Below, in pieces: positions 33,747 through 44,241 of a stretch of 64,000 nucleotides of DNA. Each line of letters begins with the position of its first letter. The stretch's first letter is position 1. The position numbers were made by a program, and so were the translations under genes. The stretch comes from Apostichopus japonicus (lineage: Eukaryota; Echinodermata; Holothuroidea; Aspidochirotida; Stichopodidae), in assembly GCF_037975245.1 (NCBI RefSeq), contig NC_092563.1:10505001-10569000 (forward strand), in the 5' to 3' direction. The notes beneath the pieces were generated by a model. The model made no database searches. It was not told the DNA's origin and worked only from the letters and a program-made list of their open reading frames with translations.

Positions 33747-35775
33747 TTAAGGACTGGCAGCATTCTTCATGAAAGCTCTGAAAGACCGGATGGAGGAGGA
33801 AAGATTCTTCATTCCTGATTGTTTATATATGCAACTTTCAATGAAATCCCAAACATTTCGGCAGTGGTGCTGGTACTGCAAGTTGAATATGTAGTGTGCT
33901 TTATAGCAGATGTCGACTCCTTCAGAGAGTGTCTGCACGCTCACTGCGTGCCTCTCCAAGGTAACAAACACTTGTGATGGTGTCAGCTTGAAGTCTGAGT
34001 AAAACCCAAGGATGAAAGGCTGAGATCTTCATTCACTGCTTATTCCCTGTAAGTATGAAGGCAAATGGGTGTGCTCCTGTGAAACCAACAGAAGCAATGA
34101 AAAGTAGCTTTTAGTATTCCATGTTCAAATTGATTTATTTCTGGTGTGTTCTATATTACAGCCAAAACCATTTACTTTATGCATATCACAAATATGTTAT
34201 TGAACTTGTAGTATAAATTAAAAATGGAAACGCTCCCTTTTGATATGTCTAACCAGTAGGATGATACCAGCACACCACTGATTCATATGTAGAATTAGTT
34301 TGGAGGGACTTAACTGACTTAAGATCATCTAAGTGAACAAGAAGATTGTCGTAGGGCATTAGTTGGCACCTCCTTCCCATTCGAAATATAAATGTAGATC
34401 GCAATGGGTACATGCTAGTTTTGAACTTTGGAATTTTGCACAATCCAATGTCCAACAATAGCAATACCACACCTAATACTACTGATACTAACACTACTAC
34501 TACCACCAACGACAACGACAAGAACAAGAACAACAAAAAAAGAAGAAGAACAACAATAGCAATAATGATGAAAATACAGCTTAAAGGGTTTTACAGATCA
34601 GTGGAGCCTGTCACAAATCTCCAACAATCCTAAAGAGTAAGTTGCTGCAGTCTTTGTAATCCACACAGGGTTTTGCTCAGGTTCCTCACAAGTTCACATT
34701 TTCACCTGAGTGGAGTGAGGCCATCAAGATAGAGTGCCTTGCCTAAGGACACAATGTAGCCGGGATTTGAACCACTGATTCTTGGATTACGAGATTCAAA
34801 CCCTAGCTGATTACAAGCAAAGTCAGCAGCTGATATGAATAATGCATTTAGACATACCCTTTTTAATTCAATAAATGATGAAGCATGATCTGTTGCCGCT
34901 GATCGTCCTCCAGTTTTGGCCTAGCTCCTGGTCCCAAAAATAAGTGGTAACATGAGCAATGACAGGTTGTCCTTCTCCTCTGCAAGTGAAAACCAAAATG
35001 CCAAATTTAGCAAAGCATAAAAACCTCAAACTCAATGGTTGTTGTAATATAATAGTCTATCGGGAAGTAAATACCAAATTCAATAGTCATCAGGTTAGAA
35101 ACAATATGGTAGGTAAGTAGCTGGGAGACTCCCCTCCCATTCAAAGAAAGATAGTGATCCTGTATTCAATATGGGAAATATACAGAACATACTTAACATC
35201 ATCAACCTGGTTGTTCCTGAGGTAATATGGTTAAAGGTCATTGTTTGACCTCTGCTGACTTAATTTATTGTCATTTGACCTAGTTTCTATATTATCTACA
35301 ATAAACACTAAGAAATTACCGTAATATGCTGAAGCTACTGTAGATTGCCACTGTATCATAATAAAAACGATACACATTGTAAACATAAGCCCAAGATTTC
35401 AACCACGGATCACCATAGGCTTATTAAAAGGATATAAAAGGTTATTGGAAGTTCGAACTCCACACTTAACCTTAACTAGCCTAGGAGTAGGACTCGCTTA
35501 AGTAATCTAGGCTAGACATATAGTACGTACGTCGGTATACAGGTATCCTTTTGTCACTGTGATAGGCTACACTACTGTATAGGCTCTATACGCTAACGTT
35601 AGTATTACTGTACTACTGGGCCTAGCATAGGAGTACAAAATGTTGATGAAAATTGTGTGAAAGAATCGTCCCAGTTTATTCCGATTACTTCAATCCCTTC
35701 ACTGAAATGATTACCTTTCATAGACTGAATTATGTCGGGAACAAACAACCCCCAGCTCTTGAGTAGATCTTCCAT
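33747..35775 (-). pseudogene. SAMD3-like gene, decayed, inside the 4.7-kb element
   Basis: A first coding exon (35775-35715) starts MEDLLKSWGLFVPDIIQSMK and ends with a phase-1 GTAATC donor; this is the opening of a SAM domain. A second exon (from 34979 down to about 34883, acceptor CTTGCAG) continues with LSLLMLPLIF and then, after a one-base shift, GPGARPKLEDDQ, matching the end of a SAM domain. The C-terminal exon (about 34022-33747) reads QPFILGF, TPSQVFVTLERHA, EGVDICYKAHYIFNLQYQ, CRNVWDFIE and IRSFRAFM, the tail I know from the multicopy SAMD3-like proteins of fish and invertebrates. An in-frame TGA precedes QPF unless a later acceptor is used. The frameshift suggests a pseudogene. Family recognition is from memory of pattern, and middle exons were not resolved. 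Confidence 0.5.
34668..34812 (-). mobile_element. tRNA-derived SINE
   Basis: The minus strand reads AGTGGTTCAAATCCCGGCTA (B box) followed by CATTGTGTCCTTAGGCAAGG, the same tail as the copy at 10159-10290. Confidence 0.65.
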
Positions 35776-36126
35776 TTCGACTTTTGAGGCTGTCAACTCG
35801 ACGGAATATGTAACCCTTCGTCGTGCACGCGCGCTCAAGCACACTTTGCATTCAAAGTTGCCCAACGTTGGTAAACGTCGCCAAGGTAAAGCCGAATGCT
35901 TGCCCAGCGTATGGTATAAAGAACCGAAATTTCGCCCAACATACGATTACGATGACAGAAAAGACCAACATGTGGACAAATATGAGCAAGGAGTTTACCA
36001 ACTCGATGGGTAAACAAACTAATCTGCGATTCGATCATTTTTATATATAAATTGGGCACTATTTGACCAACACAGTTGAAAGGGTACTTGCCCAACAATT
36101 TTTTTACCCAGTGTTTTAACAGTGTA

Positions 36127-37306
36127 GGTTTTTTCCTTCTTATTGTCGTTATTTATTGTTGGGGGGTGGAATATTACCCCACCCCCCCCCCCAATCAAAT
36201 AATCCCCTCCCATTTACACCATTGTTCATACCAAAACAAATGGGAGAAATGTTAGTTCAGATAATTTAGGTATACATTATGAAGGTACGTCTCAGCGTTT
36301 CATTGGTTGATTACTGCAACGTGTTTAGTTATTTAAACTTATGATATTACTAATTTTTCATGTCCTACCAGTTTTAGAATATTTAAAAGCATTCTTGTAA
36401 GCTTTCTTTTTGGGGGAAATGTGAGGAATTAAATTTTTTAAGTCTCCTTACAATAGTGTCTTAGACTATAGACTTTTCTTCTGGCATATGCAATGTGGAC
36501 CTTTCGCTAGGAATACAAATGTATTATGTTAAGATCTTTAATGTCCTCATTCGATAGTATATACTATAATAATGGCGAGGTTTTTGGCGTGAAATATGTT
36601 GCTAACAATGACACACTGATCCGGGCAGTTTTCTTTGAATGATTTATATACTACTATGTTTGGATAGGAGAGATAAGAGTCAGTCTGTATACGAACTACC
36701 TCTCGTATTGTATTTGAAACAGTTAAATTGATGGATATGAGCTGATACAGTTGCATGCCTGTTTACTTGATCTTATCTACTCTGCACACTACATGTAAAC
36801 ATAGACATATCACGTTTGTTTATATAGCAGATAACATATGGATACATTAACTTTAAACTATAAACCTCCGTTATCACGCGGGTGCGAAGTTCTGTTAGCT
36901 CACAAGTTATTACGGGACAACTTTGTCTATAACTTAATTCACCATTACCTTATCAACCAGCGTGTGACCAAGAGTTGACTTCACCTACTTGGGAACATTT
37001 ATTCACAGGTACGAAAAAAATCTTGCAGTAATTCAGAATAATTAATTTATTTGTAACAAGCAGGTTATTACGTATTTCAGTGGGTTTTTATCCTTATTGC
37101 CTCCCGTAACTTCACGCCCATGCTTTTTATTTGAGTGTTTTTAAACAAAAATACGTTATATGTATCGGTCTGCACATATTTTGTCTTCAGAATCAATTCT
37201 TCGGAGAGCGCTTTGTACGTACTTCCTTATATAGGTGTAGCATCAGTATATTTCGTTCTTCAATCTTTTTCCTTCACTTTTTAATCTCTATAGTTTGAAT
37301 ACCATC
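36127..37306. other. Upstream region of the GH1 gene
   Basis: C run at about 36178-36192, otherwise AT-rich. A pyrimidine-rich stretch ending CTATAG (to 37293) looks like an acceptor just before the GH1 ATG, implying a non-coding first exon further upstream. It and the promoter were not located. Confidence 0.4.
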
Positions 37307-40260
37307 ATGGCTAAAGATATTGGCAAGGAGAAATTCGTTTACGAACAGTTTCAAGACCCCGAAAGAGACGCTTTTATCAGTGGAACCTTTCCTTCGGACT
37401 TTGCATGGGGATGCGCAACAGCTGCATATCAGATCGAGGGTGGTCATGACGCGGATGGTAAAGGTGAGGGTGCTTGGGACGCTTTCTGTCGTATTCCTGA
37501 CAAGATATTAAATGGACACACCGGCGACGTTGCTTGTGACAGCTACCACAAGATAGATGATGATGTGAAGTTGTTGAAGGATCTTGGTGTCAGTCATTAT
37601 CGATTGTCCTTATCTTGGCCGAGGATTCTTCCGTCGGGGTTCGTTACCGACGTAAACCAAGCTGGAGTAAGCTATTACCATAAACTGCTGGATGCGTTAG
37701 CAGCAGCGAACATCCAACCCATGGTCACCATACATCATTTTGATCTCCCAAAAGCTCTCGATGATTTAGGAGGGTGGCATAATGAGCTAATGGCGGTGTA
37801 CTTCAATCAGTATGCAGATTTCTGCTTCAAAGAATTTGGAAGTAAGGTAAAGCTTTGGATCACAATCAACGAACCTAAAGTGTTCGCCGTATATGGATAT
37901 GATTTCGGCAAATTTCCTCCTGGATGGACCCACGTTGGGTCGGGTACTTATCGTGCAGTCAGCATTATGCTGAAAGGCCACGCAATGGCATATCGCACAT
38001 ATGACATGAAGTACCGTTCAACCCAGGAAGGCCAGGTGTCCATTGCGTTTAATAGTTTCTGGTCGCAGCCAAAGACAGATTCTGACGCAGACGAGGCAGC
38101 TGCTGAGAGGTTTCGGCAGTTTGAGTTAGGAGGTCTCGCCCAACCTATCTTCGTTGACGGAGATACACCAAAGTCTGTAAGGGAAACTATTGCCAAGAAA
38201 AGTAGTCAGGCGGGGCTTCTGTGTTCTCGCTTACCACCTTTTACTGAGGAAGAACGAGAGCTGTTGAAAAACTCAGCCGACTTCTTTGCCCTCAACTATT
38301 ACAGCACTCGTTTAGTGAGTAATCGAGAGGTTGATCCACAGTCCCTCCTCTTACCAGATATTTATGCGGACTTTGACGCTGAGGAGTCCTTCGATCCGAG
38401 TTTTCCACGCGCATGTTCAGAGTGGTTGTACTCTGCGCCATGGGGCTTCCGAAAGCTACTGAATTGGATAAAGAAGAATTATGGAAATGTCAAGATCTAC
38501 ATTACAGAGAATGGGTTTTCTGACGAAGATGGTCCTATGAACTTGGAAGATGAAGATAGGATTAAATACTATAAAGCTCACATTAACGAGATGCTTAAAG
38601 GTAAAATGGCTCTACATGCCTTCCACCTAAAGTCTATTCTAAATTCATAATTTGTCAAAAATAGTTGAAAACTATCACCACATAATATCAAGTAATGAAG
38701 TAGTTCATACAGTTGACTATGCACGTCCGCCATTTTGAACAGCTGGAAAGATGTGAACAGATATCATAACACAATACCAGTAATGTACATCAGCTCGAAA
38801 TGCTAAGCGTCGAAAAAAGACCTTATGGAAAGAGCATATCTCAGATGGTGTGGAATAATGATGATTGAAGGTTATTTGCAGTATTTTAGATGTTCTTTGG
38901 TTAAATGTCAATATAAGTGCGGGCGATCAGACGGAAGGGTTGGGTTTCAATATGCTATGATATGGAAATCTACAGGTACAATGATAGGCCGAGCCACTAT
39001 CATCACGATCATCCACTGTCATCAATCATTATGGTATAAGCTAGTGGAGCTCTTCCTTATATATGTTCTATGTGGCTCAGAAAGTGACGAGTTTAGTGTG
39101 TAAAGCAATGGAACGATTAAAGAACTAACAGGGTTATCGAGCATGTCTGTCTTTATACATGACAAAAACGTTTTTACCCATGCACGTGACCATATTGATA
39201 TCTCATCCCCAGTCTTCGAGACTTCCGAAACCTTCGTGCACATGTAAGCTGGCAGTCAGCTCATCTCATCGGTACATGATATGTGCCGAGGATTTATTAA
39301 TGTTTATTTGCAAAAATGGTATCATAATTGCTGCCCACCTCACACCCCACGTGGCATTGAACTGATACCTGGTCAGCGCGTTTGTGGTAGTAAGAGTAGA
39401 GGATACCACGATAACATGCCACGCAGACTCCATTTCTGGGGTTAGGTCCAACTTGAATGTGTGTGTATGGATGTTTATCTGTCCCACGAACTCCTAAACA
39501 ATATCAAGTATATGAACTTCAACCTTGGTGGGCGTAGGACTGGGGTATGGGATGTTGAGCCTCGGTGAGTGTTAACTTCGTAGCGTCAATTACATAAATT
39601 CCAAAGCTGCTTTTGCTTCGCTCATTGCGAGATGTCAAAGAATGAAACCTTTCATACACAAGAAACGTAGAACGTCAGTCAAATGTCACATTGTCAATGG
39701 TAGCTAAACGTAAACTTGCCAAATTTGTTGCGAGCGTCTCCTTAGGTGTAAGCAGTTGAGCTTCCATTTGGTGATAACGTCATATCCTGAAAGAGCTCAA
39801 CGGCCCCTGATGCGGTTTGCACATTGATGACACTGACATGTGTCGCAAACTTCAGTTAAGCCATATATACAGTTCATGCATTTTAGCCTTTGGGGAATGG
39901 TGTATGAATTTACCTCCGGAGTGATGACATCATAGTCGTCATATCATGAGCAAATTGTGTGAAGAGTTCCGAAACCTCATGTTTTCCTATTTGTTGTAAT
40001 TGTTGTAAGCACATTGAATGATATATACCTATTATTAATCATCTGTATGTTATTGCCCCATAGCTCGTCTGCTCGATGGTGTCGATGTCAGAGGGTATTT
40101 TGCTTGGTCACTGATGGATAACTTCGAATGGGCTGAAGGATATCGTGAACGGTTTGGTCTCCACCATGTTGACTTCAACGACCCACAAAGGCCAAGAAGA
40201 GCAAAAGCATCTGCGAAGGTGTACGCCAAAATAGTCAAGGACAATGGGTTTCCAGAGTAG
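37307..40260 (+). CDS. GH1 beta-glucosidase, cytosolic type (two exons)
   Basis: A glycoside hydrolase family 1 enzyme, a retaining TIM-barrel beta-glycosidase. Exons are 37307-38600 and 40064-40260, joined in phase 1 (AAAG|GTAAAA, CCATAG|CT), giving 496 residues, the normal single-domain length. Visible motifs are [13 protein letters not shown] (about 33-46), HHFDLP (143-148), WITINEP with acid/base E189, LNYYST, YITENG with nucleophile E401, and [18 protein letters not shown] (441-458) with the glycone-binding W446, E453 and W454. No signal peptide or membrane anchor, so a cytosolic enzyme like vertebrate GBA3 is inferred. The usual Trp after NEP is Lys here. ATG 37307 is chosen for its good context (ATCATGG) right after a likely acceptor. 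The substrate cannot be told from sequence; the last exon is needed for a complete active site. Confidence 0.93.
39064..39125. repeat. 62-bp direct repeat, copy A (GH1 intron)
   Basis: TGTTCTATGTGGCTCAGAAA ... AATGGAACGATTAAAGAAC recurs at 42178-42238 with only a few differences. The two copies bracket the last GH1 exon. Confidence 0.8.
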
Positions 40261-42177
40261 TCAAGTCAACACACTACGTCTGTTATGGAATATCATTAAT
40301 AAATTCTCAAAGCAACGACTCATTTACCTTTTAGGGGACGCACTGTAGAATTACTCGCACTGTATTATCCAAATTTACAAAGTGGTTTTTTTTTTTTGGT
40401 CGTTGTTTATATCTATCAACAAGGATTTATTCATGTCTGTATTTTCATCAAAGTGGAAGGAAGAAGATATGTATTTTCTTTTTTAGTTTACGAACATAGA
40501 TAAACCATATATAGTTTTCAAACTATTAAACCATCGTTATATAGCACATCGTAGCTATTATCTAGATACATAAAATTGAAAATGTGTTTAGATAATAGTT
40601 GTTTGGTCGTAATTTACATAAAGTTGAACTAATGACTACTAAGGTATTTTGTTTTGCTTCATCTCCTTTAAGTATGACAATGGCATGATTTTATTAAAAC
40701 ATGTAATAGACGAAGATCAAGACGCACGTTATTTTCACGCTACACGCGACACAAACCGTTTCATTTTCACCGTTTCAAACGTGATAAGCGGTTTGAAATA
40801 GACGTTTTCGTGATTGTGATGTTGATCCAAGGAAGGAAATATTTGCCAAGTAATAAATATATCGCTATTGATATATTGTTTGTTGAAAGTGTTACTAGCC
40901 TTTATTCAAGCAATGTTACTTCATTGTACAGATATTTAGTTCTAGAATTTTGAAACTTTGACGTATCGTTGCCTCAAATGTTCTTTAACCAATACAAATT
41001 AAAAACAAAAGCGGTTCTTTTGTGGTGTGAGGTGTACCACATGGCCATTATGAAGATAAACTAACATGCATTTTTTGAGTTACTATATATGTTTGCAAGA
41101 CTTTTGGACGATGACCTCAGTTAATCTCAAATGACATTTGACCCCACAGATAACATATGGGTTCTTCTGCTCACCACGTTTCGACCTCAAGTATGATGTC
41201 GAACCACTTTGTACTGTTTGAGTTATAGCGTTGAAAATGTTTTCAGACTTTTGCCCTCCTCTTGTTTCCTTGACCTTTGACTTCCACGAAAACAATAGAG
41301 TTTTTCTTCTCACATATGTGTGATAGGTGAACACGCTGTTTAGTTGTAGGACTAGGCTTTTACGCACATGTCCATCATTAAAATTGCTTCCATAATATGC
41401 TTTAATTAGCGGCAGGAACTTTATGACAGGATCAATGGCATGCGGCAGAATCAGACACTCTTGTGTAAGTGTAACCTCTCCAGCCGTTTCTCTAACCATC
41501 CATCCTATACCCATCCTGTTACCAACCTAGTATTTCGCCACAACGTCGGATAGGTATGGCGTATAAAAGTTTGCTTTAAATACTCACCACTTACAGCCCC
41601 GTGTTTACTATTCCCCTATATCCAAGTTTAAACTATGCATTGTTATTTAATGCTGAGCTATAGTATCATACAGACAGCGGAAAGAGGAGAATATTGTCAT
41701 CTAATAGTTGACATTCCCTTTCAATTTCAAACGTTCTTGATTTTCAGGTCCGGTTTGCTGATTATCCAACAAATGGTTCCTGTGAACTTATATATTTAGT
41801 CATTCGATTGACATGATCTCACGAACATATTCTTATGTATTTCCAGAAGATTATTTAACGCATTAATAATTCTTTCACTAGTTTGTTTAAGTGTTTCCTA
41901 TATTTTTACGGCCTCCATAAAATATAAGTATTTGAAGTTTTAAAATCAGACTTGACTTTGGCAAGATCGGTACACCGTCTGAAATCTCATATAGTACGTC
42001 ATGTTAACAGACATGTGCTTGTGACCAATCATAAGTTTTAAATTGTTTAGTAATGCTCCATATGCTTATACTTTAGAAAAACTTGATAAAATGTCGGCTG
42101 GATGTTGAGACCCGCTACTTCCGTCACTTCGACCATCACTTCGATTCCGACTGCGTCAGTGGAACACTTCTTTCTAT
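40261..42177. other. Downstream of GH1; contains a foldback-family-like repeat
   Basis: Around 41110-41290 lie CTCAAATGACATTTGACCCC and TGACCTTTGACTT (41271-41283), the inverse-oriented motif of the dispersed repeat family. A 143-codon open frame spans it on the minus strand (41083-41514). It is probably repeat-derived. Confidence 0.4.
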
Positions 42178-42238
42178 GTTCTATGTGGCTCAGAAAGTTA
42201 CGAGTTTAGTGTGTTAATCAATGGAACGATTAAAGAAC
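42178..42238. repeat. 62-bp direct repeat, copy B
   Basis: Direct copy of 39064-39125. Both are followed by a similar CATGTCTGT word. Confidence 0.8.
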
Positions 42239-42724
42239 GAACTATCACCGCTCAACCATGTCTGTTTGTTTACTTGACCATTTGTTTTTTACTCACATCA
42301 GAGTTTCGTTTTCTATAAAATGTAGGAGTCAATATTTATCTCTCACCTTCTCATCTTTAGACCAAGTCACAACAACAGGATATTTACTTTTACTAAAATT
42401 GGATCAATACTCAACTGGAACTTCTTCCGTCTATTTATTTTGTGTAAAAAAGCCTCTATACGTCCGGAAGGTCACTATTAAAGCCCCACTTTACACGACA
42501 TTATAATGGCATAAACAATATGGTATAGTTCTAGGTCTCATTGTGTTGGGTTTATTACTAATCATCTACAATCGAGAGTTGATGCGTAGTAGTAAGAGCA
42601 AGGGCATATAAGTGCAATAGAATAGAATATACATTTACTCCTCTGAGAACAGTAAATTGGCTACATTAACTTAGATTGTTCCTACTTTCTGGATGATAAA
42701 TAACATTTTCATATATGATAGATA

Positions 42725-42729
<5 letters not shown>

Positions 42730-42768
<39 letters not shown>
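42730..42768. repeat. (TA)n microsatellite
   Basis: About 19 uninterrupted TA units. Confidence 0.95.
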
Positions 42769-42771
<3 letters not shown>

Positions 42772-44241
42772 GTCACCCAGAGGACCGCATTAGTACCATA
42801 GTTGTTGATGTGATACTCTTTTCAATGCTCAGCCTATTAGATGTCCAGATTCTCCATATGAATACTATTAGACAGTTAAGATTTAAGCATAACAATAAGT
42901 AGTCAGACGTAGTATCTTATATATTCTCATCTTACAAATTATTCCCGGATATCGAGGAGTGTCAAATATAACCATAATATGTCTCAGAGAGAGGAAATTC
43001 TTTCAAGGTACACGGCATAATTTATTTTTTATTTTTATAAAAAACCTGTTCATTGTCAACATGAGTGACCATTAACCATTAATTTTGACATTCTAGCATA
43101 CCAGTGGGATATCAGGACCAGAATGTTTGAAAGAAATAACCTCAACAAAGTCACTATATTGGTTATGATGATCACAGTTTTACGATTCTCTCAATAAGTG
43201 AAAATGATACAAAACTTCATGCCACTGCACACCAATTCGTTCCGCGTTCCATACGATTGTAGTACAGAGCCGTATATTTAGATATCTAATTATACGTCTC
43301 TGTTGCAGTACATAGCCGTATATAGAGAGCTCTGTTGCAGTATATGCCATAGCGCCGAACTGCACAAACAGAGAAAAAACAGACTCGGACAAACACATTC
43401 TCAGTTCCGGTAACAGTAATAGACGGCATCTAACCACTGATCTACACTAGCAACTGAACTAAAATTCAGTGCAAAATTCAGGCCCTGGCATAAACAACCA
43501 ACAAACTTTCAATGACCTGGAATCGTCACTCTGCAGTAGGAAAAACGCACTACCCATGTACGGTCATGTGACGTGACAACGGCAGTACGGAACGCCACTA
43601 TAACGGGCATTTACGGTAAATTTGAGAATAATTGCTTAGGTTTGAATGATAACTTTGTTGATATTTACTTTCCGTATCATAAAAATATTGATCTGCATGG
43701 ACTCTTATCATACCATACGCGCTTCGTGCAGGAAAAACGACAAGGATCATCTTGTGTTGCTAAAAAAAACAAAAAAAAACTATCGTCTGCTGTACGTGTC
43801 TATCTACATTTGTGTACAGAGCTGATAAACTGAGTGCGTTACAGTTGCAGTTCGACTGTTTGAAAGAAAATATTCAAATTAACAACTTTTAAATTGAAAA
43901 TTCTGGTTAACATTGAAGAAATGTACCATTTAGCTAGATTACACTGTTCGCATAGCTTTACAAGAAATGTGGTAGCTATGCAATCATGACATTAGTTGTT
44001 GAAGAATGTACATTCAGCTACAATGAGTACTTATAAGAGTTGAATGCTACGAAGGGAGCACATCACATGACTCTCTATGGTTGGCAGCGTTTTTTGCGCG
44101 TCTCTTTCTTGACATAGTCGGTCCAGGTTAATATATACACCGATGAGTAAACAGCTTTCAGCTGGTCTATACTGTGACTGCTGTCTTAGTGAAACTATGC
44201 TTGAGACCTCCGGCCATTATGTTTAAATTAATGAGGACAAA
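42769..44241. other. Spacer upstream of the zinc-finger membrane gene
   Basis: AT-rich, with no coding sequence recognised. The promoter of the gene starting at 44242 should be close to its 3' end. Confidence 0.35.

Larger units (their letters stand above)
31432..36124. mobile_element. 4.7-kb DNA element, CACTGTTAAAA termini, TA flanks, gene cargo
   Basis: Left end TA-CACTGTTAAAA (TA 31430-31431), right end TTTTAACAGTG-TA (TA 36125-36126). Inside the left end, 31447-31860 holds about a dozen copies of CAACNGTTGGG-type words; the right end has the inverse set (35855-36100, e.g. GCCCAACGTTGG). The layout copies the 22349-26579 element with a different subterminal word. It contains a decayed SAMD3-like gene on the minus strand and a SINE (34668-34812). 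No transposase recognised. The superfamily is unclear: TA duplication suggests Tc1/mariner-like, and CACTG termini recall CACTA-type ends. Confidence 0.7.

Noticed and set aside
34249-34536. Minus-strand ORF with a Leu/Val-rich start resembling a signal or membrane segment.
   Set aside because: The hydrophobic run is the complement of an (ACA/ACT)-type simple repeat at about 34455-34560, not a real helix.
38601-38650. Continuation of the GH1 ORF to a stop at 38650 as a real C-terminus.
   Set aside because: The read-through lacks the conserved [11 protein letters not shown] region, which is present and in phase at 40064-40260. 38601 is a good splice donor.
41083-41514. Minus-strand 143-codon ORF downstream of GH1.
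   Set aside because: It overlaps a copy of the dispersed TGACCTTTGAC repeat, with no domain and no ATG context that stands out.
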